Notes: a model not told the origin generated them from the sequence alone. A DNA stretch of 24,024 nt from DATNNN01 sp035601815 (GCA_035601815.1 DATNNN010000153.1:1-24024), one strand, 5' to 3'; counted from the stretch's first letter, positions 7,228-14,639 are shown. A program made the numbers and translations.

Positions 7228-7282
7228 CCGTGGTCATTTGAGCCGGCCGGCTTGCAGCCACGTAAAACAACTCGCTAAAAGG
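7228..7282 (+). ncRNA. SAM-II riboswitch aptamer upstream of metZ
   Basis: The layout fits the SAM-II (metA-type) aptamer of alphaproteobacteria. Stem P1 is CGTGG (7229-7233) with CCACG (7258-7262). The loop carries TCATTTGAG, followed by the conserved CTTGCAGCCACG and then the hallmark GCTAAAA (7274-7280) and GG, which form the pseudoknot that holds S-adenosylmethionine. SAM-II elements sit before methionine-synthesis genes in this lineage, and metZ is the next gene. High SAM should reduce metZ expression. I identified it by eye, without a covariance model. Confidence 0.88.
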
Positions 7283-7296
7283 CCGGGGACGCGCCG

Positions 7297-7330
7297 AAGT
7301 CCGGCCCGGATGTCCCCCGGCCGGACTTTT
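7297..7330 (+). terminator. Intrinsic terminator (expression platform) between SAM-II and metZ
   Basis: AAGTCCGGCC (7297-7306) and GGCCGGACTT (7319-7328) form a perfect 10-bp GC-rich stem with a 12-nt loop; with the next two bases it ends in TTTT (7327-7330). Placed between the aptamer and the metZ start at 7348, it should attenuate transcription. GGCCGGGGAC (7281-7290), at the 3' edge of the aptamer, can pair with bases 7312-7322 with one bulge, which would take the 3' arm and act as an antiterminator. Confidence 0.75.
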
Positions 7331-7347
7331 GACTTGAGGAGCGCGTC

Positions 7348-8556
7348 ATGACCGTTCAGCCCCCCCGTCCTATCCTCGATCCCGCCTCGCTGCAGCCGGA
7401 GACCCGGCTCGTGCACGCGGGCGTCCTGCGCTCGCAGTTCGGCGAGAACTCCGAAGCGCTCTTCCTCACCCAGGGCTTCGTCTATGACGACGCCGAGAGC
7501 TGCGAGGCGCGCTTCGCCGGCAAGGAAGAGGGCTTCGTCTACTCGCGCTACGCCAACCCGACGGTAGCGATGTTCGAGGCGCGCATGGCGGCGCTCGAGG
7601 GTGCCGAAGCCTGCCGCGCGACGGCGAGCGGCATGGCGGCGGTCACTGCCTCGCTTTTGTGCCAGCTCAAGGCGGGCGACCACGTGGTGGCGGCCCGCGC
7701 TCTCTTCGGCTCCTGCCGCTGGGTGATCGAGGAACTCCTGCCGCGATACGGCGTCCCCTCCACGCTGGTGAACGGCACCGACCTCCAAGAGTGGAAGAAG
7801 GCGGTGCGGCCGCAGACCCGTGTCTTCTTCCTGGAGAGCCCGACCAACCCCACCCTCGACATCATCGACATCAAGGGCGTGGCCGAGATCGCGAAGAACG
7901 CCAAGGCACGCCTCATCGTCGATAACGTATTCGCGACGCCGCTGTTGCAGAGCCCGCTACCGCTCGGCGCCGACATCGTGGTCTATTCCGCGACCAAGCA
8001 CATCGACGGGCAAGGCCGCTGCCTCGGCGGCGCCATCCTCGCGAGCAAAGAGTTCATCGCCGAGCATCTGCACACCTTCCTGCGCCAGACCGGGCCGTGC
8101 CTGTCACCGTTCAATGCCTGGGTGCTGCTCAAGGGCCTGGAGACGCTGCCGCTCCGCGTCGAGCGTCAGCAGGCGATAGCCGCCAAGCTCGCCGACTTCC
8201 TTGCCAGCGAAAAGCGAATCGAACGCGTACTTTATCCCGGCCGCGCCGACCACCCGCAGGCGGCGCTCGCCAAGAAGCAGATGAAGGGCGGCAGCACGCT
8301 GATCGCCTTCGAGGTACCCGACGGCAAGGCCGGCGCCTTCCGCTTCGCCAACGCGCTCCGGCTCATCCGCATTTCCAACAACCTCGGGGACACCAAAAGC
8401 CTGCTCACGCATCCGGCCACGACCACGCACCAGCGCTTCACCCCGGAAGCGCGCGCCGGGATGGGCATCGGCGACGGCCTGTTGCGGCTGTCCGTGGGGC
8501 TCGAGCACCCGGACGACCTCGTGGCCGATCTCAAGCGCGGCTTTGCGGCGCTCTAG
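7348..8556 (+). CDS. metZ: O-succinylhomoserine sulfhydrylase
   Basis: A PLP enzyme of the Cys/Met metabolism family (402 residues) that should make homocysteine from O-succinylhomoserine and sulfide in the direct-sulfhydrylation route to methionine. YSRYANPT (65-72) is the phosphate-binding and neighbouring-subunit segment, VDNVFATP (191-198) holds the cofactor-ring Asp, and YSATKHIDGQGR (213-224) carries the Schiff-base Lys217. SNNLGDTKSL and THPATTTHQ near the end are typical of this family. The SAM-II leader fits MetZ better than cystathionine gamma-synthase, though the latter is a close relative. GAGGAG lies 7 nt before ATG 7348. Its stop overlaps the convergent DAPG-hydrolase-like stop through CTAG. 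Confidence 0.95.
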   Translation: MTVQPPRPILDPASLQPETRLVHAGVLRSQFGENSEALFLTQGFVYDDAESCEARFAGKEEGFVYSRYANPTVAMFEARMAALEGAEACRATASGMAAVTASLLCQLKAGDHVVAARALFGSCRWVIEELLPRYGVPSTLVNGTDLQEWKKAVRPQTRVFFLESPTNPTLDIIDIKGVAEIAKNAKARLIVDNVFATPLLQSPLPLGADIVVYSATKHIDGQGRCLGGAILASKEFIAEHLHTFLRQTGPCLSPFNAWVLLKGLETLPLRVERQQAIAAKLADFLASEKRIERVLYPGRADHPQAALAKKQMKGGSTLIAFEVPDGKAGAFRFANALRLIRISNNLGDTKSLLTHPATTTHQRFTPEARAGMGIGDGLLRLSVGLEHPDDLVADLKRGFAAL

Positions 8557-9287
8557 GCGGAGCGGCGATAGAGATCGGGCAGGAAGAACTCAAGGTTACC
8601 GATTTCCTCGACGCTGTGCTTGAGCCAGGCCTGCTGCCGCTCGGGCGGGAAAAGCCATTCGGTCATCAGTCGATTGAACCCGCTGCGGCCCGCCCAATTC
8701 GACGAGCCAATCGTCATCGTCGAGATGAATTGCGTGCCCGCCTCCCGCGGCAGGAATTGACCGTCGATGCTGAGCGCCGTGCCGCCTAAGACATGTAACT
8801 CGATCCGCGCCCCGGTTTCGTCGAGCTTGGTGAGATCCATTGCGACGTCGATCAGGTTCTTCATGTCGGCGCCGAGCGCCTCGACAATGTGGAATCGGGA
8901 GCCGACGCCGACGGACCCGTCCGCCAATCGCCTCACCACCGTGAAGTGAATATGGTCGACCGGGTGGAAAATCAGGTAGCGCGGATACGTTCGCCCGTTG
9001 ACCTCAATGTCGCCCTCGATATTGCGCCAAAACCACACCAGCATCGCGGGGCTGACGCCGCGCAGGAGATCGTGCTCGATATAGAGTTCCTTGCGCCCGT
9101 CGGCGAGCGCGCGCTCCTCGACCCTCGCGCTCGACAAGGGCTTCATCTGCCAGTCGACCGGCCGCGGCGGCAGCAGGCGCCATTTCGATGCGCACGCCGC
9201 CGGCATGACGCCGAACGCCGAAAGTCCCGCAAGCCAAAACGCTTGCTTCAGGAAATGCCGGCGCGCCAGTTCCCGATCGAGGTTCAT
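8553..9287 (-). CDS. DAPG hydrolase (PhlG)-like protein with Tat-type signal
   Basis: A 244-residue protein resembling the 2,4-diacetylphloroglucinol hydrolase family, which cleaves C-C bonds with a zinc ion. The PhlG-like landmarks are GVSPAMLVWFWRN (77-89), HPVDHIH (108-114), an acidic site RFHIVEAL with Glu136, and HSVEE (His224, Glu228) followed by FFLPDLY. The His-x3-Glu pair has the same spacing as the two C-terminal zinc ligands of PhlG. The N-terminus has ARRHFLKQ followed by a hydrophobic stretch, a Tat-type signal; MPAAC could be a weak lipobox. Export is unlike cytoplasmic PhlG, so the substrate is probably different and unknown. It converges on metZ with a 4-bp overlap and is divergent from apaG. 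Confidence 0.78.
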   Translation of the reverse strand: MNLDRELARRHFLKQAFWLAGLSAFGVMPAACASKWRLLPPRPVDWQMKPLSSARVEERALADGRKELYIEHDLLRGVSPAMLVWFWRNIEGDIEVNGRTYPRYLIFHPVDHIHFTVVRRLADGSVGVGSRFHIVEALGADMKNLIDVAMDLTKLDETGARIELHVLGGTALSIDGQFLPREAGTQFISTMTIGSSNWAGRSGFNRLMTEWLFPPERQQAWLKHSVEEIGNLEFFLPDLYRRSA

Positions 9288-9368
9288 AAGGCGTCTTCAT
9301 CCTTGCGCACGCCAAGCTTATCCCCGGAGGCCGTTGCACGCAGCCCGCGAAACCGCTTCATTGGCGCC

Positions 9369-9761
9369 ATGTATCAGGCTGTCACGCGCGGCATTCGGAT
9401 CAGCGTCACGCCGCATTACATGGCCGAGCGCTCCTCGGTAGAGGATGAGCGCTATTTCTGGGCCTACACCATCGAGATCGTGAACCTCGGGCCGGTGACG
9501 GTGCAGCTCAGGAACCGCTATTGGAAGATCACCGACGCCCGCGGCCAGGTGCAGGAGGTGCGTGGGCCGGGCGTCGTCGGCGAGCAGCCGGTGCTGCCGC
9601 CGGGGGGGCGCTTCGAGTACACGAGCGGCGTGCCGCTGACGACGCCCACCGGGCTCATGGTCGGCACCTACGAGATGGAAGCCGAGAGCGGCGAGCGCTT
9701 CGAGGTGGACGTGCCCGCGTTCTCGCTCGACAGCCCGCACGGCAAGCGGGTACTGCATTGA
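9369..9761 (+). CDS. apaG: ApaG-domain protein
   Basis: A 130-residue protein matching the small ApaG (DUF525) family in length and order of motifs. An open N-terminal VTRGIRISVTPHY leads to FWAYTIEIVN (about 34-43), then LRNRYWKITDARG, VRGPGVVGEQPVLPPG and FEYTSGVPL with the family-typical GxMxGTYEM ending. The fold is an immunoglobulin-like beta sandwich. ApaG is linked to cobalt/magnesium phenotypes in enterobacteria, but its biochemical role is not settled. I start at ATG 9369, because the upstream frame (from 8889) is antisense to the neighbouring gene. From what I recall, apaG, hslO, argF, argD and gcrA lie near each other in related genomes; here 9842-13654 separates apaG from hslO. 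Confidence 0.93.
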   Translation: MYQAVTRGIRISVTPHYMAERSSVEDERYFWAYTIEIVNLGPVTVQLRNRYWKITDARGQVQEVRGPGVVGEQPVLPPGGRFEYTSGVPLTTPTGLMVGTYEMEAESGERFEVDVPAFSLDSPHGKRVLH

Positions 9762-9841
9762 CTGCATCCCGCCGGAAACAAGGCACCAGCGATATTGTGT
9801 TGTAATCCCGGGTATCCGATGCGAAGCCGGTAGTTTGCCGG

Positions 9842-10222
9842 TCAGCTATCCGAAGCGACGGTTTCAACCAATTGGACAATCGCGCGCTGCAATTTGCGAT
9901 CACGAACCAGCGAATAGGCTTGAATCAATCGAAGCGCATCGGCTCGATCGAGAAACCTCAATATACGGCCCGTGTTTGAGCGTCCCGTATCGTGTACGCC
10001 AAAGAAATACGAAATGGGCACGTCGAGCACCTCGGCGATTCTTTGAAGCCGTCCGGCTGCCACACGGTTGCTGCCTTTCTCGTACTTCTGAATTTGCTGG
10101 AAGGTGACGCCGATGCGGTCGCCAAGTTTGGTTTGCGATACGCCGCGTTCCATTCGGCGCGCGCGAATGCGCCGGCCTACCTCGATATCTTGTGAACTGA
10201 CCATTTTGGTCTTCGCTTGCAT
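9842..10222 (-). CDS. XRE-family helix-turn-helix regulator
   Basis: A 126-residue cytoplasmic DNA-binding protein. Residues about 14-68 are a Cro/CI-type HTH, with SQTKLGDRIGVTFQQIQKYE covering the helix-turn-helix and a following GSNRVAAGRLQRIAEVLDVPISYFF, a pattern common in rhizobial XRE proteins. The C-terminal 45 residues, including ALRLIQAYSLV, form a short helical tail, probably for dimers. ATG 10222 has GGAGAACGG about 9 nt upstream. It lies 37 bp downstream of the LysR gene on the same strand, so they may be co-transcribed. It is convergent with apaG, with about 80 bp between. Targets are unknown; the plus-strand gene run at 11396-13654 is the natural candidate. Confidence 0.9.
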   Translation of the reverse strand: MQAKTKMVSSQDIEVGRRIRARRMERGVSQTKLGDRIGVTFQQIQKYEKGSNRVAAGRLQRIAEVLDVPISYFFGVHDTGRSNTGRILRFLDRADALRLIQAYSLVRDRKLQRAIVQLVETVASDS

Positions 10223-10259
10223 TGCCGTTCTCCACGTGTGCCGGCTGCTAGCCGGCGTA

Positions 10260-11330
10260 CTATCCGATCTTGGCCTTCCGGGGCCGGGTCGCTACCGGAG
10301 GATTGTGTGCCATGTCGACCCGTGCAGGTGTCTCAGGTGTCTCATTAGCTGCTAGATCGCGTGGATGAATGAACTCGTCGCGGAACCATGGATACTTTCT
10401 TGGGTCGAATAGTGAACGCAGCCAGTCAATAAAAACGGAGACGCGCCTGATGCTGCGCGCGTCGGGGTGATAGGTCATCCAGATATCCGTCTCGTGTCGG
10501 AGCCCGATATCAATTGGAATCACGTCCGCGCCCAGTGCCGCGGCGTAGGTAGGCAACCCTCCAATTCCAGCACCAAGTTCAACCGCATAGAAGTGCGCAA
10601 CGCTCGAGTTCGTGCGCACAGCAACGATCCCTTCGACGCTGGGCAACTTGAGAAGGCGGGTCAGAACGCCTTCGTCGATCTGTGGCGCCGTCTGGTCGAC
10701 GATGCGGTGTTTCACGACCTCGCTTACGTCGGCCGGCACGCCGTATGTTTCCACGTATGAACGTGACGCAAATGGATAAATGTGCAGCCGACCCAGGCGA
10801 GCGGCCTTGAGATCGGGTCGATCCGGCTTCGTCAGTTGGATCGCGACATCCGCTTCCATCCGCAGCACATTCGCCCATTCCATGGAACTGCGCAGATCGA
10901 CGACGGTGTAAGGATTTGCGCGGTTGAACTCGACGAGATGCGGCAATACCCAAAACGTTCCCAAGCCTTCGGTAATCGCGCAGCGCACGACCCCGCGCGT
11001 CGTGATGTCTTGATCAAGATAGGTCCGCAATTTGCGGCTTGCCCGCTCCATCTCTTGGGCCGCCGAATGAACGGAGCGACCTTCGGCAGTGAGACCGACC
11101 CCGTCGGGTAGTCGATCGAACAGACGGAAGCCGAGGGTGCGTTCCAGACGCTCGACGCGACGAACCACGGTCGAGGAGCTTGTCCGCATTACGGTCGCAG
11201 TCTTGCGAAAGCTCAGCGTACGCGCCACGACCACGAATAGACGCAGATCGTCCCAGGACACCCGCTCAAGCAATCCCGCCCCGATAGGGTGCCCCGCATT
11301 TGCAGCGGACCGTTGCAAAATCTTAATCAT
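10260..11330 (-). CDS. LysR-family transcriptional regulator
   Basis: A 356-residue LysR-type regulator, slightly long because of a 24-residue N-terminal extension and a Pro/Ala-rich tail after about residue 325. The winged HTH covers about 25-85: WDDLRLFVVVARTLSFRKTA, then SSSTVVRRVERLERTLGFRLFDR. The effector-binding domain follows (about 110-310). ATG 11330 has GAGGGC just upstream; GTG at the VSWDDLRLF position would remove the extension but has no ribosome site. The gene is divergent from 11396-12010 with a 65-bp gap, the usual arrangement in which a LysR protein controls its neighbour and itself. The inducer is unknown. Confidence 0.92.
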   Translation of the reverse strand: MIKILQRSAANAGHPIGAGLLERVSWDDLRLFVVVARTLSFRKTATVMRTSSSTVVRRVERLERTLGFRLFDRLPDGVGLTAEGRSVHSAAQEMERASRKLRTYLDQDITTRGVVRCAITEGLGTFWVLPHLVEFNRANPYTVVDLRSSMEWANVLRMEADVAIQLTKPDRPDLKAARLGRLHIYPFASRSYVETYGVPADVSEVVKHRIVDQTAPQIDEGVLTRLLKLPSVEGIVAVRTNSSVAHFYAVELGAGIGGLPTYAAALGADVIPIDIGLRHETDIWMTYHPDARSIRRVSVFIDWLRSLFDPRKYPWFRDEFIHPRDLAANETPETPARVDMAHNPPVATRPRKAKIG

Positions 11331-11395
11331 GCCCTCGGCGCTCTAATCGGTATTGTGCTGCCCAATATCGTTTCTGAAAAAACCTAGGAATGCAA

Positions 11396-12010
11396 ATGCT
11401 GCCGAACACAACCATGTTCGCGCGCGCGGGGACCGTTTACCCGCAGCTAACCGGCGAAAAAGCGGGCAAGGAGTTCGATTTGGTGGCAGTTCCGGGCCGC
11501 CGGCGACTTGTCGTCGCACAGGCCAAGGGCAATGAAATAAGACCCTTGTTGAGAACGGCGGAGGCCGCGATCGGAAGCACGCTTGCACCTGAATCTGTGG
11601 TCGCCCGCGTCGCTGTAGCTCATCCCGACAGCCTTTGGACGTTTCGGAGAACCGACCAAATTGTCGGTGGGGCCGCGCTTCTGATGCTCAATTCCCCCGG
11701 CTTGGAGGCGCTGCTCGCCGGTAACATTGATCTCGCAGACCCGCCGCCCGCGTTTCTAGCGCACCCCGCCGCCGCGCCGGCCGCAATTTACGTCTGGGCC
11801 ATCTTCGGGCCTTCGATCGCCATCGAGGGCATCGCTTACGTGATCGTGCGCCTGCAGTCGGATCCCTACCGCTTCGCGGACATTTACGCCCTTCCCCATA
11901 CCAGGAATGGGATGCGGTTTACGCTGGGCCTGGGATTTCACGAAATCCCTGACCATCCGCAGCACCTGCTCCGGTATGTCCGAATCGTCAACCGGGCAGG
12001 TCACGCCTAA
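11396..12010 (+). CDS. Unknown protein, possibly GNAT-fold acyltransferase-like
   Basis: A 204-residue protein that I do not firmly recognise. ATG 11396 is preferred over ATG 11390, because AGGA (11386-11389) sits 6 nt before the second ATG but touches the first. GGAALLMLNSPGLEALLAG, IEGIAYVIVRLQS and a late YALPHTRNGMRFTLGLGFHEI resemble, in order and spacing, the strand-helix-strand pattern and the GF motif near the end of GNAT-like acyltransferases; this is a weak impression. There is no signal peptide or membrane helix. It leads the compact run of four plus-strand genes, is divergent from the LysR gene, and its stop codon TAA overlaps the ribosome site of the next gene. Confidence 0.7.
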   Translation: MLPNTTMFARAGTVYPQLTGEKAGKEFDLVAVPGRRRLVVAQAKGNEIRPLLRTAEAAIGSTLAPESVVARVAVAHPDSLWTFRRTDQIVGGAALLMLNSPGLEALLAGNIDLADPPPAFLAHPAAAPAAIYVWAIFGPSIAIEGIAYVIVRLQSDPYRFADIYALPHTRNGMRFTLGLGFHEIPDHPQHLLRYVRIVNRAGHA

Positions 12011-12019
12011 GGATCAACC

Positions 12020-12664
12020 ATGCACTGCATGATGCCGCGCAATCGATCGAACTCGCTCTCCGACGACGGCCAGGCCGTGCACGAGAGCGGTGACGTCTTG
12101 ATTCGCGTCGCCGCCTCGATTGCCGATCTGATGCAGGTAGTCGCCATCCGCGCGGCCGTGTATCTCGCCGAGCAGACCTGTCCGTATGAAGAGGAGTTCG
12201 ACGGCAACGATTTCTGCGCGCTGCATCTGATCGCGGCCATGCGGGGCGAACCGGCCGGATGTATGCGGATTCGCTTCTTCGCCGATTTCGCGAAACTGGA
12301 GCGGCTCGCAATCAGACATGAATTCCGGCGCTCGCTTCTCGCTTTCGAGATCGTACGGGCAGGGATCAGGCTGGCACGGCTCAAAGGATATTCCCGGATC
12401 TATGGTCATGCTCAGGACCGACTCGTGCCGTTCTGGAGTCGGTTTGGCGCTCGCCCCATGAAGCCGCGCCGTCGGCTCGCATTCTCCGACTATTCCTACA
12501 CTGAGATGCTGCTCGAGGCCGAACCGCATCCGGAGGCGCTGTCACTGGCGTCCGATCCGTATGTGCTGATCCGGCCCGAAGGGCTTTGGCACACACCGGG
12601 TCCGCTCGAAGCATCAGCCGTGAGACCGGTTTCTTCCCCGAATCGAAAGGCGCGTGCGGCGTGA
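12020..12664 (+). CDS. GNAT-family N-acyltransferase
   Basis: A 214-residue cytoplasmic protein with a GNAT core at about residues 28-165. AIRAAVYLAEQ and ALHLIAAMRGEPAGCMRIRF form the first strands, LERLAIRHEFRRSLLAFEIV (93-112) is the cofactor-binding loop and helix (motif A), and YGHAQDRLVPFWSRFGARP (128-146) is motif B. The opening AIRAAVY...EEFD and the order of motifs recall N-acyl amino acid synthase or autoinducer-synthase-like members more than simple acetyltransferases, but this is impression only. About 50 C-terminal residues lie outside the domain. AAGGA (12009-12013) is 6 nt before ATG 12020 and overlaps the previous stop codon, so translation is probably coupled. Confidence 0.83.
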   Translation: MHCMMPRNRSNSLSDDGQAVHESGDVLIRVAASIADLMQVVAIRAAVYLAEQTCPYEEEFDGNDFCALHLIAAMRGEPAGCMRIRFFADFAKLERLAIRHEFRRSLLAFEIVRAGIRLARLKGYSRIYGHAQDRLVPFWSRFGARPMKPRRRLAFSDYSYTEMLLEAEPHPEALSLASDPYVLIRPEGLWHTPGPLEASAVRPVSSPNRKARAA

Positions 12665-12734
12665 TGCACGCTTGTTGTCGATTTGTCGGCCCTGTCGCAA
12701 CCGCGCGCGTTCCCTTTCCACGAGGACGCATGAA

Positions 12735-13364
12735 ATGGTCGAACTAGGATCAAATGAAAACGTGATCGACTTGCGCTCCTACGTGGATCCCACACACGTG
12801 CCGACGCTCGTCCTCGTCGATCTGCAGGAAGAATACATAGCAGCGCCCCGCCGTCTTGCAGTGCCGGGGGCGGCGCAAGCGCTGGACAAGTGCCGGGTCG
12901 CCCTCGCGCACGCCCGCGCCATCGGGCTGCCGATCGCGTTCACACGCTGGATGGGGCGCGCGCCGTTCTTCAATCGGGCCACGAGATTTTCGAGCTGGAT
13001 CAAAGGTTTCGAACCATCCGGAACCGAAATGGTGTTCGAACGCGACCGTCCTTCCTGCTACGCGAGCGTCCGGTTCGCCGAAATGATGGACATGACGAGC
13101 GGCGGCAACATCGTGCTCACCGGGTTCGCCGGTGAGACCGCCTGCCTTGCGACCGTGATCGACGCCTACCATCGCGGCCACCAGACGACGTTTCTTTCGG
13201 ACGCCTCTGCGAGCCATTCGATCGATGACATTTCTTCTTCCGACCTGCACAGAATCGTCTCCAAGCTGATGCGCATGTACGGAACGGTCATCACGACAGA
13301 GGACTGGGTTAGGGCGACGGAAGTTAACGAGAGTATGGGGGGAGAGCGTCGATGGGTGCGTTAA
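12735..13364 (+). CDS. Isochorismatase-family cysteine hydrolase with Lys-to-Arg change
   Basis: A 209-residue protein of the isochorismatase/nicotinamidase fold. LVLVDLQEEY holds the catalytic Asp29. TGFAGETACLATVIDAY holds Cys137, after the cis-peptide turn expected before it, and the TTFLSDAS strand follows. In the usual Asp-Lys-Cys triad the Lys lies before a SxF/Y segment; here the matching place, FERDRPSCYAS, has Arg105. That may change or remove hydrolysis, as in non-hydrolysing family members. ATG 12735 has GAGGA (12722-12726) 8 nt upstream; the ATG at 12730 is out of frame and stops at once. It follows the GNAT gene by 70 bp, and its end overlaps the next gene by 13 bp. The substrate is unknown. 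Confidence 0.87.
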   Translation: MVELGSNENVIDLRSYVDPTHVPTLVLVDLQEEYIAAPRRLAVPGAAQALDKCRVALAHARAIGLPIAFTRWMGRAPFFNRATRFSSWIKGFEPSGTEMVFERDRPSCYASVRFAEMMDMTSGGNIVLTGFAGETACLATVIDAYHRGHQTTFLSDASASHSIDDISSSDLHRIVSKLMRMYGTVITTEDWVRATEVNESMGGERRWVR

Positions 13365-13654
13365 ATACCGAGGCGTTGGAGCAGTTCGTCACACAGTTAG
13401 AAACGCAAATCGCCCTGGCCAACCGCATGGCGCTTCCCGAGGCAGCGCAGCTCTTGGCCATGGCGCGGCTCGACGTGCAGATGAAGATGCATCAAATCAG
13501 CAAAGCCGAATTGAAAGCGTTGTGCGAGACTCTCGATCGATCGCTATACGGCCCACGTTCAGAGATGCACTGTCAGCGCAAGATTCGTTCCAGGCGCCAT
13601 CATCGATCCCGCGGCTATACCAAACCCGTTCGTGCTGCGATCCGTCCTGGATGA
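13352..13654 (+). CDS. Small protein of unknown function, overlaps hydrolase gene
   Basis: A 100-residue protein with no recognised family. Residues 1-65 are rich in Ala, Leu, Gln and Glu and look helical (EALEQFVTQLETQIALAN, then LPEAAQLLAMARLDVQMKMH), perhaps a coiled coil or helical hairpin; residues 75-100 are strongly basic (RKIRSRRHHRSRG). GGGGGAGAG lies about 6 nt before ATG 13352, and the gene overlaps the hydrolase end by 13 bp, which supports real, coupled translation. It ends 7 bp before the convergent hslO stop. It is the last gene of the plus-strand run; an accessory or nucleic-acid-binding role is only a guess. Confidence 0.68.
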   Translation: MGALNTEALEQFVTQLETQIALANRMALPEAAQLLAMARLDVQMKMHQISKAELKALCETLDRSLYGPRSEMHCQRKIRSRRHHRSRGYTKPVRAAIRPG

Positions 13655-13661
13655 CGGGTCC

Positions 13662-14639
13662 TCAAGCTTCGATTTCTCTTCGGTCGAATTCATAGTTACG
13701 CCCGCAGAACTCGCACTTCACCGTCACACGGCCCTTCTCCACCATGCCGGCGCGGTCGGCGGCGGAAAAGCTGCCGAGCAGGCCCTTCACCCGAGCACGC
13801 GAGCACGAGCACTCAGCCGCCACCGGCATCGGCCGGAAGACGCGCACGCCGCGCTCGTTGAACAGCCGCCACAACAGCTGCTCGCCGGAAAGCGCCGGGT
13901 CGATGAGCTCGTGGTCTTCGAGCGTGGCGACGAGGGAACGCGCCTCCACCCACGCGTCGTCCTCGGCGACGGCATGGCGCGGGGTGCCGGCCAGCGCATC
14001 GCCCGGGTCGAGGTCGGCGTGGGCGATACGTGCGGATTCGCGCGGCAGGAATTGCGCGAGCAGCCCTCCCGCACGCCACACCGGCACGCGGGAGCCCGCG
14101 CGCATCTCCTCGCCGGCGGCAAGGCGGATCACGGTCGGAATCTGCTCGGACTGGGCGAAGTAGCGGTGCGCCGCGACCTCCAGCCCCTCGCCTTCCAGCG
14201 CCACGACGCCCTGGTAGCGGTTCATGTTGCCGCCTGGGTCGATGGTCATGGCGAGATGACCCCGGCCGAGGAGGATCCCGCCGTCATGCTTGCCGTTCGC
14301 CACTTCGGCGACACGCCCGGCATCGAAGCGGGCATAGGCGCGCAGCCGCTCGGGCGCGGTCACGTCGACCACTAGCATGTCCACCGGCCCGTCGGTCTGG
14401 GTCTGCAGGATGAAGCGGCGCGCGGCCTTCAGGCTGGTGGCGAGCAGGGTGGCAAGGGTCGCCGCCTCCGCCACCAGGCGCGCCACCGGGCGCGGATAGT
14501 CGTGATGGGCGAGCAATTCGCCGAGCGCCGGCCCGAGCCGCACCATGCGGCCGCGCACGTCGAGCGGCTCGACTGCGAACGGCTGTACGCTATCGTCTTC
14601 GCTTTGCTCTCGCGGGGCGCGGGGCGCCGGCGCGCTCAT
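13662..14639 (-). CDS. hslO: Redox-regulated chaperone Hsp33
   Basis: A 325-residue cytoplasmic holdase that protects unfolding proteins during oxidative stress. The C-terminal zinc switch is visible: CSCS (Cys-x-Cys) and CEFC (Cys-x2-Cys) about 35 residues later, the four cysteines that bind zinc when reduced and form disulphides when oxidised. Upstream family segments include QTDGPVDMLVVDV, LRAYARFD and NMNRYQGVVALEGEGLE, with GAGxRxPVWRAGGLLAQFLP-like sequence in the middle. Start ATG 14639 overlaps the argF stop through ATGA (14636-14639), so translation is likely coupled. The open frame continues to 14975 antisense to argF and is not part of the gene. The order argD-argF-hslO is, as I recall, conserved in relatives. 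Confidence 0.96.
   Translation of the reverse strand: MSAPAPRAPREQSEDDSVQPFAVEPLDVRGRMVRLGPALGELLAHHDYPRPVARLVAEAATLATLLATSLKAARRFILQTQTDGPVDMLVVDVTAPERLRAYARFDAGRVAEVANGKHDGGILLGRGHLAMTIDPGGNMNRYQGVVALEGEGLEVAAHRYFAQSEQIPTVIRLAAGEEMRAGSRVPVWRAGGLLAQFLPRESARIAHADLDPGDALAGTPRHAVAEDDAWVEARSLVATLEDHELIDPALSGEQLLWRLFNERGVRVFRPMPVAAECSCSRARVKGLLGSFSAADRAGMVEKGRVTVKCEFCGRNYEFDRREIEA

Noticed and set aside
8889..9368. N-terminal extension of apaG
   Set aside because: It is antisense to the PhlG-like gene; ApaG is normally about 130 residues, matching the ATG at 9369.
9762..9841. Terminator between apaG and the XRE gene
   Set aside because: CCGGTA/TTTGCCGG-like bits are present, but no stem of useful length with a T-run could be drawn.
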